This document shows, in pieces, positions 29,970 through 38,157 of a stretch of DNA of 64,000 nucleotides (positions are counted from its first letter, which is position 1; every line of letters starts with the position of its first letter). The translations under genes and the position numbers were made by a program. This DNA comes from Gammaproteobacteria bacterium. Its GTDB lineage: Bacteria; Pseudomonadota; Gammaproteobacteria; Burkholderiales; Rhodocyclaceae. The notes beneath the pieces were generated by a model. That model was not told the origin of the DNA. It ran no database searches and saw only the letters and a program-made list of their open reading frames with translations. The stretch spans positions 160,005-224,004 of the forward strand of contig JAHJVE010000021.1 of assembly GCA_018828385.1 (NCBI GenBank), written 5' to 3'.

Positions 29970-31726
29970 CCATGCGCCTCCTCTTCCTCGTCTTTGCCTT
30001 TTTCCTCTCGCTCGCCCACGCCGAGGAATTCCTCGACCCGGCCGTCGCCTTCAAGCCATCGGTCAAGGCCCTCGACGGGCAGACGCTCGAAATCAGCTAC
30101 GAAATCGCCAAGGGCTACTACCTTTATCGCGACAAATTCCGCTTCCGCGTCGACGGCGAAACGGTCACCCTCGGCACGCCGACCTTCCCGAAAGGCAAGG
30201 AACACGACGACGAGAATTTCGGCAAGGTCGAGGTCTATTACAACTCGGTCGCCATCCGCGTCCCGGTCGAGCGCATGTCCTCCGGCCCCTTGGCGCTCAA
30301 ACTCAACGTCACCTCGCAAGGTTGCGCCGATGCCGGCGTCTGCTACCCGCCGCAAACCCAGCCGCTCACTGTCGAACTGCCCGACCCGGCCAGCGCCCCC
30401 ACCGCCGCAGCAGCCCCGGCCGACGGCGACGAAAGCGGCCAAATCGCCGCCACACTCAAGAACGCCGGCTTCTGGACCAGCCTCGCTTTCTTCTTCATCG
30501 CCGGCCTCGGCCTGTCGCTGACCCCCTGCGTCTTCCCGATGATCCCCATTCTGTCCGGCATCATCGCCGGTCAGGGCCACAAGAACTCGCACGCCCGCGG
30601 CTTCGCGCTGTCCATGGCCTACGTCCTCGGCATGGCCGTCACCTACGCCGCGGCCGGCGTCGCGGCCGGCCTGAGCGGCACGCTGATTTCCGCCGCCCTG
30701 CAAAATTCGTGGGTGCTCGGCAGCTTTGCGCTGGTTTTCGTCGTCCTCTCGTTCTCGATGTTCGGCTTCTACGAACTGCAACTGCCGACCGCGCTGCAAA
30801 GCAAATTGTCAGAAGAGTCCGGCCACCTGCAAGGCGGGCGCGGTATCGGTGTTTTCCTGATGGGCGCGTTGTCGGCGCTCATCGTCGGGCCCTGCGTCGC
30901 CGCCCCGCTGGCCGGTGCGCTGCTCTACATCGGGCAGACCGGCGACGCCGTTTTCGGTGGCGCGGCGCTCTTCGTCATGGCCCTCGGCATGGGCGCGCCG
31001 CTCATTGCCGTCGGCATTGCCGGCGGTTCGCTGCTGCCGAAAACCGGGCCGTGGATGGAAGGCGTCAAGAAGGCTTTCGGCGTGCTGCTGCTGGCTACCG
31101 CCGTCTGGCTCGTTTCGCCGGTTGTCCCGCCAGTCGCTTCGATGCTGGCCTGGGCGGCGCTGCTCATCATTCCGGCCATCTACCTCCACGCCCTCGACCC
31201 GTTGCCGCCGCACGCCAAGGGCTGGCACCGGTTCTGGAAGGGTATCGGCATCGTCATGCTGCTGACCGGCGCCGCGCTGCTCATCGGCGCCCTGGCCGGC
31301 GGCCGCGATCCGCTGCAACCGCTGGCCGGACTGCGTGGGCCGGCCGTCGCCGCCGAAGAGACAAAGCTGCCGTTCGAACGCATCGCCTCGGTGGCCGAAC
31401 TGGACGCCAGAGTCAACGCCGCCGGACGCCCGGTCATGCTCGATTTCTACGCCGACTGGTGCGTCTCGTGCAAGGAAATGGAGCGCTTTACCTTCTCCGA
31501 CCCCGCTGTTCGGGCCAAACTGGCTGGTTTCACGCTGTTGCAGGCCGATGTCACGGCGAATACCGAGGACGACAAGGCTTTATTGGCCAGATTCAAGCTG
31601 TTTGGCCCGCCCGGCATTATTTTCTACGATGCCAAAGGGCAGGAAAACAAGGCCGTGCGCGTCGTCGGCTTTCAGGATGCGGCACAGTTCATGAAATCCC
31701 TGCAGCAGGTCACCAGCGCCGGTTAA
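29966..31726 (+). CDS. dsbD: thiol:disulfide interchange protein DsbD
   Basis: Passes electrons from cytoplasmic thioredoxin to periplasmic DsbC, DsbG and cytochrome maturation proteins. 586 residues: a signal peptide (to about 20), an N-terminal alpha domain with the Cys pair in GCADAGVCYPP, a membrane beta domain of eight helices with Cys near TPCVFPMIP and GPCVAAPL, and a C-terminal thioredoxin-like gamma domain with CVSC (DFYADWCVSCKEME). All redox Cys pairs are visible. It overlaps the convergent PAP2 gene by 4 bases. Confidence 0.96.
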   Translation: MTMRLLFLVFAFFLSLAHAEEFLDPAVAFKPSVKALDGQTLEISYEIAKGYYLYRDKFRFRVDGETVTLGTPTFPKGKEHDDENFGKVEVYYNSVAIRVPVERMSSGPLALKLNVTSQGCADAGVCYPPQTQPLTVELPDPASAPTAAAAPADGDESGQIAATLKNAGFWTSLAFFFIAGLGLSLTPCVFPMIPILSGIIAGQGHKNSHARGFALSMAYVLGMAVTYAAAGVAAGLSGTLISAALQNSWVLGSFALVFVVLSFSMFGFYELQLPTALQSKLSEESGHLQGGRGIGVFLMGALSALIVGPCVAAPLAGALLYIGQTGDAVFGGAALFVMALGMGAPLIAVGIAGGSLLPKTGPWMEGVKKAFGVLLLATAVWLVSPVVPPVASMLAWAALLIIPAIYLHALDPLPPHAKGWHRFWKGIGIVMLLTGAALLIGALAGGRDPLQPLAGLRGPAVAAEETKLPFERIASVAELDARVNAAGRPVMLDFYADWCVSCKEMERFTFSDPAVRAKLAGFTLLQADVTANTEDDKALLARFKLFGPPGIIFYDAKGQENKAVRVVGFQDAAQFMKSLQQVTSAG

Positions 31727-32424
31727 AGATCCCCTGCCGACGCGCTGCGCAGCGCCTGGCGCAAACTCAGGAGGCCGAACACGGCCCCGGTCAGCGCCCC
31801 GGCCAGCACATCGAGCGCGACATGCTGACGCGTCGCCACGGTGGACCACAGGATGGCCAGGCAGTGCAGCCAGATCAGCCCTGACACCCAGCGGCGCCCC
31901 CCCATGGCCCGGGCAATCCGCGCCAGCCAAACGGCGGCAAAAACCGCCGAGGCAACATGTAACGAAGGACACGCGTTGCCGCTGGCATCGACATCCTTGA
32001 TCATCGCCATTTCCGGATAGAGACGCCAGTCTATGCCGGCGGGCGGCACGCCGGTCGGGAACAGCCAGAAAATGGCCAGGCAGAACAGACACAGGGCCGC
32101 CATCCAGAGGCCGAAGCGGACGAGCGGCTGGATTTCCCTGAGCAGCGCGGCCGGCAGCGAAGCATAGACCCACAGCGAGGCATAGACGGGAAAGGCCAGC
32201 CCGCTGACGGGAATCCACGCATCGATAAAAATCAGGGGCATTTCCGTTACCGGAAACAGCGGATTGCGCAGCACGCCGAAATAGGCCCAGAAAAAAAGCA
32301 GCATGAAGGCTGTCGTACCGACTGCCTTGAGCGGCATCTGGTAGGCCATTCGTGCGGCGATCTGCCGTATCCAGTGCGATCTGGCGGTCGGAGGCATGGT
32401 TGGCGCGATGGAGTGGTTTGGCAT
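31723..32424 (-). CDS. PAP2-family membrane phosphatase
   Basis: 233 residues from the ATG at MPNHSIAP, with about six membrane helices. The PAP2 catalytic motifs are partly visible: PSLHVASA (motif 2, with His) and ATRQHVALDVLAG (motif 3, His and Asp). Such enzymes remove phosphate from phosphatidic acid, undecaprenyl or inositol lipids. It is divergent from the pigment operon by about 115 bases; whether it belongs to that pathway is unclear. Confidence 0.8.
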   Translation of the reverse strand: MPNHSIAPTMPPTARSHWIRQIAARMAYQMPLKAVGTTAFMLLFFWAYFGVLRNPLFPVTEMPLIFIDAWIPVSGLAFPVYASLWVYASLPAALLREIQPLVRFGLWMAALCLFCLAIFWLFPTGVPPAGIDWRLYPEMAMIKDVDASGNACPSLHVASAVFAAVWLARIARAMGGRRWVSGLIWLHCLAILWSTVATRQHVALDVLAGALTGAVFGLLSLRQALRSASAGDL

Positions 32425-32538
32425 GAATTGAGACGCATGGTAGCAAAACACGTACAGCCATAGGTAACTGCCGGCGAAGCCTGCCACCTTTGCGGCAAGC
32501 CTTTGGAAAACATGGCCTTTCGGCTAAAATCGCCGGCT

Positions 32539-32778
32539 ATGGATTCCATTGGCCTGATTCGCGAATTTCTCCAGGACCGCCTTGGCGTCGAGCCGGAAAA
32601 CGTCATTCCGGAAGCGTCATTGGTCAAGCTTGGCGTTGACTCCCTGATGATGCTCGAACTCATGTTCGAGTTCGAAGATCGCTTTGGCGTCAAGCTGTCG
32701 AGCGACCTGAAACCCCCCCAGACCGTCGGCGAAATGGTATCGCTGATGGACGGGCTGATCGCCAGCCAGAAGTCCTGA
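32539..32778 (+). CDS. acyl carrier protein (pigment cluster, first)
   Basis: 79 residues from MDSIGLIREFLQ. The phosphopantetheine attachment Ser lies in LGVDSLMMLEL near residue 37; the four-helix carrier-protein pattern and acidic character fit. It is the first gene of a long operon that encodes an aryl polyene-type synthase, four bases before the ketosynthase. It may carry the aryl starter or the growing chain; which of the two carrier proteins does which cannot be read from sequence. Confidence 0.88.
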   Translation: MDSIGLIREFLQDRLGVEPENVIPEASLVKLGVDSLMMLELMFEFEDRFGVKLSSDLKPPQTVGEMVSLMDGLIASQKS

Positions 32779-32781
32779 ACG

Positions 32782-34032
32782 ATGAGCCAGCGGCGGGTGG
32801 CGATTACTGGCCTCGGGCTGGTCAGCCCTTATGGCGGCGACCTCGCTGATTTCTTCGGGCGCCTGTGCGCCGGCGAATCGGCCGTGCGCTACCTGCTCAC
32901 CGACGATCTGCCACGCCCGCTATCCATTCCCTTTGTCAGTTGCCCCGGCTTCGACCCCGATGCCGCGCTCGGCAAGCCGCTGGCCTCGATGATGGATCGT
33001 TTCGCCCAGCTCGCCATGGCTGCGGCCTTCTCCGCCTGGGACGACAGCGGCCTGCCGCGTCAGGCTGAAGGTGACAAGCGCGACGACTGGGGTGTCGCCT
33101 GGGGCACCGCGCTGGGTGGCACGCTGGCCTACGAAAAAGGTTACCGCGAACTGTGGCAGAAGGGGCGCGAACGCTTGTCGCCGCTGTCCGTCGTGCTCGG
33201 CATGAACAACGCGGCCAACGCCCACATTTCGATCCAGCTCGGGCTGGGCGGCGTCAGCATGAGCCACACGGTGGCCTGCGCCTCGTCGGCCATCGCCATC
33301 GGCGAAGCTTTCCGCCGCGTGCGCAGCGGCGAGGCAACGGTGATGCTGACCGGCGGCTCCGATGTGCCGCAGGCCTACGGTGTTGCCCGCGCCTGGGAGG
33401 CCTTGCGCGTCATGGCGCCGGGCGATGCCGAGACCTCGCCGATGGCCTGCCGGCCGTTCTCGGCCGAGCGCCGCGGCCTGGTGCTGGGCGAGGGCGGGGC
33501 GGCCCTGGTCCTCGAAGACTGGGATCATGCCGTCGCCCGCGGCGCCCGCATCCACGGCGAAATGGTCGGCTACGGCACGACCTGCGACCACAGCCATCTG
33601 GTCCGCCCGGAAGCGGCCGGCCAGATCCGCGCCATCCAGCTGACACTGGCCGACGCCAGCCTGAACGCCGCCGACATCGATTACGTCAACGCCCACGGCA
33701 CGGCAACGGCTGAAGGCGACCCGGTCGAAGTCGCCGCCTTGAAGGCGGTTTTTGGCAACCGCGCCGCCGCCCTGCCGGTCAGCGCCACCAAGTCCATGCA
33801 CGGCCACCAGCTCGGTGCCGCCGCGGCCATCGAGGCCATCATCACCGTCCTCGCCCTGCGCGAGCGGGCGATTCCGCCCACCGCCCATCTCGGGGCGCTC
33901 GACCCGGCCTGCGCCGGCGTCGATCACGTGACGACGGCCCGCCTTGGCCAGCCGCTGCGTGCCGCCCTGTCCAATTCCTTCGCTTTCGGCGGCAGCAACG
34001 CGGTCCTCGCGTTCCGCGCCGTCGACCTGTAA
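32782..34032 (+). CDS. beta-ketoacyl-ACP synthase, FabF-like (pigment cluster)
   Basis: 416 residues, a thiolase-fold ketosynthase that condenses an acyl thioester with malonyl-ACP. The full catalytic set is present: Cys166 in VACASSAIA, His305 in NAHGTATAEGDPVE and His342 in KSMHGHQLGAAAA. The C-terminus has the usual NSFAFGGSNAVL. It differs from the second ketosynthase at 46644, so the locus holds two active condensing enzymes plus a chain-length factor, as in aryl polyene systems. Confidence 0.93.
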   Translation: MSQRRVAITGLGLVSPYGGDLADFFGRLCAGESAVRYLLTDDLPRPLSIPFVSCPGFDPDAALGKPLASMMDRFAQLAMAAAFSAWDDSGLPRQAEGDKRDDWGVAWGTALGGTLAYEKGYRELWQKGRERLSPLSVVLGMNNAANAHISIQLGLGGVSMSHTVACASSAIAIGEAFRRVRSGEATVMLTGGSDVPQAYGVARAWEALRVMAPGDAETSPMACRPFSAERRGLVLGEGGAALVLEDWDHAVARGARIHGEMVGYGTTCDHSHLVRPEAAGQIRAIQLTLADASLNAADIDYVNAHGTATAEGDPVEVAALKAVFGNRAAALPVSATKSMHGHQLGAAAAIEAIITVLALRERAIPPTAHLGALDPACAGVDHVTTARLGQPLRAALSNSFAFGGSNAVLAFRAVDL

Positions 34033-34050
34033 CTCATCGGAAGCACCGCC

Positions 34051-34335
34051 ATGTCTGAAGCCAATTCGCCCGCAAACATCGAAGCCCTGTTGCCGGAAGT
34101 CGGCGAGCTCATCGTCACGGCGCTCAACCTCGACATGCCGCCGGCCGACATCGAGCCGGATGCGCCACTGTTCGGCGAAGGCCTTGGCCTCGACTCGATC
34201 GACGTGCTCGAAATCGCCCTGGTCATCTCGAAGAAATACGGCTTCCAGCTCAAGTCGGACAACGAGGACAACCTGCGCATCTTCTCCTCGCTGCGCGCCT
34301 TGGCCACCCATATCGCGTCCCAGCGAACCAAATGA
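34051..34335 (+). CDS. acyl carrier protein (pigment cluster, second)
   Basis: 94 residues with a phosphopantetheine Ser in GLGLDSIDVLEIALVI near residue 50. The N-terminus is longer than in the first carrier protein. Aryl polyene loci characteristically encode two distinct carrier proteins. The stop overlaps the next start as ATGA, consistent with translational coupling. Confidence 0.9.
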   Translation: MSEANSPANIEALLPEVGELIVTALNLDMPPADIEPDAPLFGEGLGLDSIDVLEIALVISKKYGFQLKSDNEDNLRIFSSLRALATHIASQRTK

Positions 34336-35027
34336 GCCTGTCCCCCGGCCAGCTGCTGCGCGGCCTGGCCGTCGTCGTCTTTCTCGCCGTCTGGGCCTTC
34401 CTCGCCCACACCAGCAGTTCCGGCAAGGGGAGTGCCGACCTCTCGGTGCTCCTTGGCGTCGCCCCCATCGTTGCCGCCCTCGGCCTGCTCTTCTGGCGTA
34501 ACCGCCATCCGCTGCTCACCGGCACGGTCAGCCTGGCCCTGCTCGGCGGGCTGGCCTGGCTGTGGCCGACCCTGCGCGAAAACGTCGCGCTACTCTTTTT
34601 CATCCAGCACCTCGGCACCAACCTGGCGCTCGGCGCCTTGTTCGGGCGCAGCCTGCTCGGCGACGGCGAGGCGCTGATCACCCAGCTCGCCCGCGCCGTG
34701 CATCAGGGCGAGCTGTCCGAGCGCAAGCGCCTCTACACGCGGCAGGCAACGCTGGCCTGGACGCTGTTTTTCCTCGGCAATGCGCTGATTTCGGCCATTC
34801 TCTGGCTGCTCGCCCCGCACCCCGTCTGGTCGATTTTTGCCAACCTGATGTCGGCTCCGCTGCTCGCCGCCATGTTCATCGGTGAACACCTCTGGCGGGC
34901 CAGGGTGCTGCCGCCGGACGAACGGCCGAGCATCGCCCAGGTCGCTCGCGCCTACCGCATGCGCAACCGGCAGCCCGGGCCGGCGACGGATCTCAAGACG
35001 CCGCAGCCGCCCGCCAATCCTTCATGA
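34332..35027 (+). CDS. COG4648-type membrane protein of aryl polyene clusters
   Basis: 231 residues with about six hydrophobic helices and a Pro-rich cytoplasmic tail. It resembles the COG4648 family membrane protein that sits between carrier protein and ligase in aryl polyene clusters (the ApeG position); its function is unknown. Conserved-looking stretches include FIQHLGTNLALGALFGRSLL and TRQATLAWTLFFLGN. It overlaps both neighbours by ATGA. Confidence 0.75.
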   Translation: MSLSPGQLLRGLAVVVFLAVWAFLAHTSSSGKGSADLSVLLGVAPIVAALGLLFWRNRHPLLTGTVSLALLGGLAWLWPTLRENVALLFFIQHLGTNLALGALFGRSLLGDGEALITQLARAVHQGELSERKRLYTRQATLAWTLFFLGNALISAILWLLAPHPVWSIFANLMSAPLLAAMFIGEHLWRARVLPPDERPSIAQVARAYRMRNRQPGPATDLKTPQPPANPS

Positions 35028-36391
35028 ATACCATTCCGCTGCTCGCCCACGGCGACCTCGACGCCGTTTTCGCCTGGACGCCGGAAGGCCCGATCAGTGT
35101 CGGCGACTACCTTGCCGACGCCCACTGGCTGGCCGAACAACTGCCGGCCACCGGCTATCTGCTCAACCTCTGCCACGACCGTTACCGCTTTGCCGTCGGC
35201 TTTGCGGCCGGCCTGCTGCGCGGCACAACCAGCCTGCAACCGTCATCGCAATCGCCGGAAACCCTCCGCCGCCTGCAGGCCGAGTACGCCGGGCTGGTTT
35301 GCCTGTGCGACGGCGCCGCCGACACGCTCGACCTGCCGCGCCTCGATTTCCCGGCCGATTTTTCGTACATTCCTACGGTCAACCGGAAAAAAGAGCCAAA
35401 ACCGAAAACGGCCATCCCACAGATTCCGGTCGACCACCTCGCCGCCATCCTGTTCACCTCCGGCTCGACCGGCCTGCCGCAGGCCCAGCGCAAGACCTGG
35501 GGCAAGCTGGTCGCCAACGGCCGTTCCGAAGCCATCGCCCTCAGCCTCGACCGCCAGCCGCACGCCATCGTCGGCACCGTCCCGGTCCAGCACAGCTACG
35601 GTTTCGAATCGACCTTCGTGCTCGCCCTGCACGGCGGCTGCGCCTTCTGGGCCGGCAAGCCGTTCTATCCGCAGGACATCGCCAGCGCGCTGGCCGCCGT
35701 GCCGCAGCCGCGCCTGCTCGTCACCACGCCTTTCCACCTATCGGCGCTGCTCTCCGCCGAAATCGAGCTGCCGCCGATCGACCTGCTGCTCTCCGCCACC
35801 GCCCCGCTGTCGACGACGCTGGCCGCCGAAGCTGAAGCCCGCACCGGCGCCCCGCTGCATGAAATCTACGGCTCGACCGAATCCGGTCAACTCGCCACCC
35901 GGCGCACCACGGCCGGCGCCGCATGGACGCCGCTGCCCGGCGTTCGACTGGAGCAGTCTGGTGACGACACTGTTGCCTGCGACGGCCACGTCGAAGGTCG
36001 CGTCGCCCTGTCCGACCTCATTGAGCTGCTGCCCGACCAGCATTTCCTGCTCCACGGCCGCCACGCCGACCTCGTCAATATCGCCGGCAAACGCACCTCG
36101 CTGGCCTATCTCAATCACCAGCTCGGCGCCGTGCCCGGCGTCGTCGATGGGGCCTTCTTCCTGCCCGACGAGGAAGGCCCGGACGGCATCACCCGCCTGA
36201 CCGCCTTCGTCGTCGCCCCCGGCCTGACTGCCCGGCAAGTCAGCGTCGAACTACGCCAGCGCATCGACGCCATCTTCCTGCCCCGGCCACTCGTCCTCGT
36301 CGACGAGCTGCCGCGCAACAGCACCGGCAAGCTGCCGCGCGCCGAATTGCAGGCGTTGTACGCCGAGAAGGTCAGCCATGGCGGACGCTGA
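35024..36391 (+). CDS. AMP-dependent acyl/aryl ligase (pigment starter loading)
   Basis: 455 residues, short for an adenylate-forming ligase, as in aryl polyene clusters (ApeH position). Visible cores are A3 ILFTSGSTGLPQAQRKTW, the A5-like EIYGSTESGQLATRR and a C-terminal ELPRNSTGKLPRAEL with the catalytic Lys. In characterised systems it activates 4-hydroxybenzoate and loads it on a carrier protein. Residues about 118-130 (TVNRKKEPKPKT), just before A3, derive from a repeat copy read in frame. The 3' end overlaps the dehydratase gene by 14 bases. Confidence 0.87.
   Translation: MNTIPLLAHGDLDAVFAWTPEGPISVGDYLADAHWLAEQLPATGYLLNLCHDRYRFAVGFAAGLLRGTTSLQPSSQSPETLRRLQAEYAGLVCLCDGAADTLDLPRLDFPADFSYIPTVNRKKEPKPKTAIPQIPVDHLAAILFTSGSTGLPQAQRKTWGKLVANGRSEAIALSLDRQPHAIVGTVPVQHSYGFESTFVLALHGGCAFWAGKPFYPQDIASALAAVPQPRLLVTTPFHLSALLSAEIELPPIDLLLSATAPLSTTLAAEAEARTGAPLHEIYGSTESGQLATRRTTAGAAWTPLPGVRLEQSGDDTVACDGHVEGRVALSDLIELLPDQHFLLHGRHADLVNIAGKRTSLAYLNHQLGAVPGVVDGAFFLPDEEGPDGITRLTAFVVAPGLTARQVSVELRQRIDAIFLPRPLVLVDELPRNSTGKLPRAELQALYAEKVSHGGR
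35372..35410 (+). repeat. interspersed repeat copy 6, in frame inside AMP ligase
   Basis: CCTACGGTCAACCGGAAAA, AAGAGCCAAAA, CCGAAAACG, preceded by CATT as in copies 1 and 7. It is translated as PTVNRKKEPKPKT, a basic linker ahead of the ATP-binding core. Confidence 0.9.
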
Positions 36392-36683
36392 ATTTCGCTG
36401 GCTGGTCCCGGCCGACCACCCGGCCTTCGCCGGGCATTTTCCCGGCCGGCCCATCGTGCCGGGCGTCGTCCTGCTCGACCGCGCCATCCTGTTCGGCGAA
36501 GAAATGCTCGGTAAGCCAGGCCTCAACTGGCAGGTCGGCAACGCCAAGTTTTTCAGCCCGGTCGGCCCGGAGGAAGCGCTTACTTTCTCGCTAACAACCA
36601 AACCGAGCGGAGCCATCGCCTTCACCGTGCGCGCCGCCGAGCGCGACGTGGCGTCCGGCAGCCTGACCGCCGCCGCGCCATGA
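36378..36683 (+). CDS. hotdog-fold 3-hydroxyacyl-ACP dehydratase (ApeI-like)
   Basis: 101 residues with the FabZ/FabA-type core VPADHPAFAGHFPGRPIVPGVVLLDRA, where the His of GHFPGRPIVPGV is the expected catalytic base. The protein is shorter than FabZ, matching the small dehydratase of aryl polyene clusters. It would remove water from the beta-hydroxy intermediate to extend conjugation. A second, different dehydratase is at 48625. Confidence 0.83.
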   Translation: MADAEFRWLVPADHPAFAGHFPGRPIVPGVVLLDRAILFGEEMLGKPGLNWQVGNAKFFSPVGPEEALTFSLTTKPSGAIAFTVRAAERDVASGSLTAAAP

Positions 36684-37591
36684 GCCGGAAAGAGCCGACC
36701 GACGCCGACTGGATGCGCCAGCAGGAACGCAGCAATCTGGCCATCCTCAAGCTCATGGTGTGGATTTCGCTGACCTTCGGCCGCCGGGTCGGTCGCCTCG
36801 TCCTCTACGGCATCGCCGCCTATTTCGTCCTGTTCGCCCCGCGCGCCCGCCGCTTCAGCCGCGACTACCTGCATCTGGCGCTCAATCGCTGGGCTGAATG
36901 GTCGGACGGTTTCCGCCACGTTTTCAGCTTCGCAAGCACGATCCACGACCGGATCTACCTGCTCAACGACCGTTTCGACCTCTTCGACATCGAAATCATC
37001 GGCAACGAAGCCGTCCAGAAAGTCGCCGCCGAACACCCCGGCGCCCTGCTCATCGGCGCCCACCTCGGCAGCTTCGAAGTGCTGCGCGCCGTCGGGCGAG
37101 GGCAGCAGGGCCTCAAGGTGGCGATGATGATGTACGAGGAAAACGCCCGCAAAATCAATTCGACCCTCGAGGCGATCAACCCGGCGGCGAGCCAGGACAT
37201 CATCCCGCTCGGCCGCATGGATTCGATGCTGCAGGCCCGCGACAAGCTCGACGAGGGCTATCTCGTCGGCATGCTGGCCGACCGCGGGCTGGGCGACGAT
37301 GCTACGGTCGACTGCGATTTTCTCGGAAAACCGGCACCGTTCCCGCTCGGCCCCTTCCGCATGGCGGCCATGCTGCGCCGCCCGGTTTTCTTCATGACCG
37401 GGCTGTACCTGGGTGGCAACCGCTACCAGCTGCATTTCGAGCCGCTGGCCGATTTTTCCCATACGACTCGTGAAGAACGCGACACTGCCATTCTGGCAGC
37501 CATGCAACACTACGCTGACCGCCTGACGTATTTTTGCCGTCTGGCGCCGTACAACTGGTTCAATTTCTTCGATTTCTGGCAGAAAAAATGA
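36680..37591 (+). CDS. lysophospholipid/lipid A-type acyltransferase (LpxL family)
   Basis: 303 residues of the LpxL/HtrB family: an N-terminal membrane anchor (about 25-55), then the catalytic-type block LLIGAHLGSFEVLRAV (HxxxxE variant of the HX4D/E motif), LADRGLGDDATVDCDFLGKPAPFPLGPFRMA and a C-terminal YADRLTYFCRLAPYNWFNFFDFW. In aryl polyene clusters such a protein is thought to attach the polyene to a lipid-like anchor. Both its start and stop overlap neighbours by ATGA. Confidence 0.87.
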   Translation: MSRKEPTDADWMRQQERSNLAILKLMVWISLTFGRRVGRLVLYGIAAYFVLFAPRARRFSRDYLHLALNRWAEWSDGFRHVFSFASTIHDRIYLLNDRFDLFDIEIIGNEAVQKVAAEHPGALLIGAHLGSFEVLRAVGRGQQGLKVAMMMYEENARKINSTLEAINPAASQDIIPLGRMDSMLQARDKLDEGYLVGMLADRGLGDDATVDCDFLGKPAPFPLGPFRMAAMLRRPVFFMTGLYLGGNRYQLHFEPLADFSHTTREERDTAILAAMQHYADRLTYFCRLAPYNWFNFFDFWQKK

Positions 37592-38157
37592 TCAAACGTT
37601 TCCTCGGCTGTCTTTTTCTGCTGGCATTGGCCCTGCCGGCCAGCGCCGCCTTCGATGTCGGCCAGCTCATGACCGACCTCGCCAAGAACAAGGGCGGCAA
37701 GGCGAAATTCACCGAGAAAAAATACATCTCGCTGCTCGACAAGCCGGTCGTCTCGTCGGGCGAAATGAGCTACACGGCGCCCGACCGGCTGGAAAAACGG
37801 ACCCTGGTGCCCAAGATCGAAACCTTGTTGCTCGACAAGGACATCCTGTCCATCGAGCGCGAAAAGCAGAAACTCAGCATCAACCTGGCCAACCAACCCG
37901 AAGCCCTGGCCTTCGTGGACAGCATCCGCGGCACGCTGTCCGGCAACCGGGCAGCCCTCGAGAAAAATTACGCCCTGCATTTATCGGGCAATGCCGACAA
38001 GTGGGTGCTCACACTGCTGCCCAGCGACCAGAAAATTTCGGCCCTCGTGCTGCGCATCACGGTCAGCGGCAGCAAGAGCCTGATCCGCAGCATCGAGTAC
38101 CTGCAGGCCGATGGTGACCGTTCGGTGCTCAACATGGAGCCGATCGTCAGCAAATGA
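37588..38157 (+). CDS. LolA-like outer membrane lipoprotein carrier domain protein
   Basis: 189 residues with a signal peptide (MIKRFLGCLFLLALALPASA) and a LolA-like body (GKAKFTEKKYISLLDKPVVSSGEMSYTAPDRLEKRT). LolA homologues carry lipidated cargo across the periplasm; in this cluster the cargo is probably the lipid-anchored polyene. The start was placed at MIKRF, which overlaps the acyltransferase stop. It is followed directly by the MMPL exporter, its likely partner. Confidence 0.85.
   Translation: MIKRFLGCLFLLALALPASAAFDVGQLMTDLAKNKGGKAKFTEKKYISLLDKPVVSSGEMSYTAPDRLEKRTLVPKIETLLLDKDILSIEREKQKLSINLANQPEALAFVDSIRGTLSGNRAALEKNYALHLSGNADKWVLTLLPSDQKISALVLRITVSGSKSLIRSIEYLQADGDRSVLNMEPIVSK

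Noticed and set aside
33915-33932. TCACGTGA palindrome in the first ketosynthase gene
   Set aside because: Only the inner eight bases match parS; the outer positions differ on both sides.
37305-37340. GCTACGGTCGAC in the LpxL-type acyltransferase
   Set aside because: The region encodes the family-typical DATVDCDFLGKPAPFPLGPF, and bases after the first twelve do not match.
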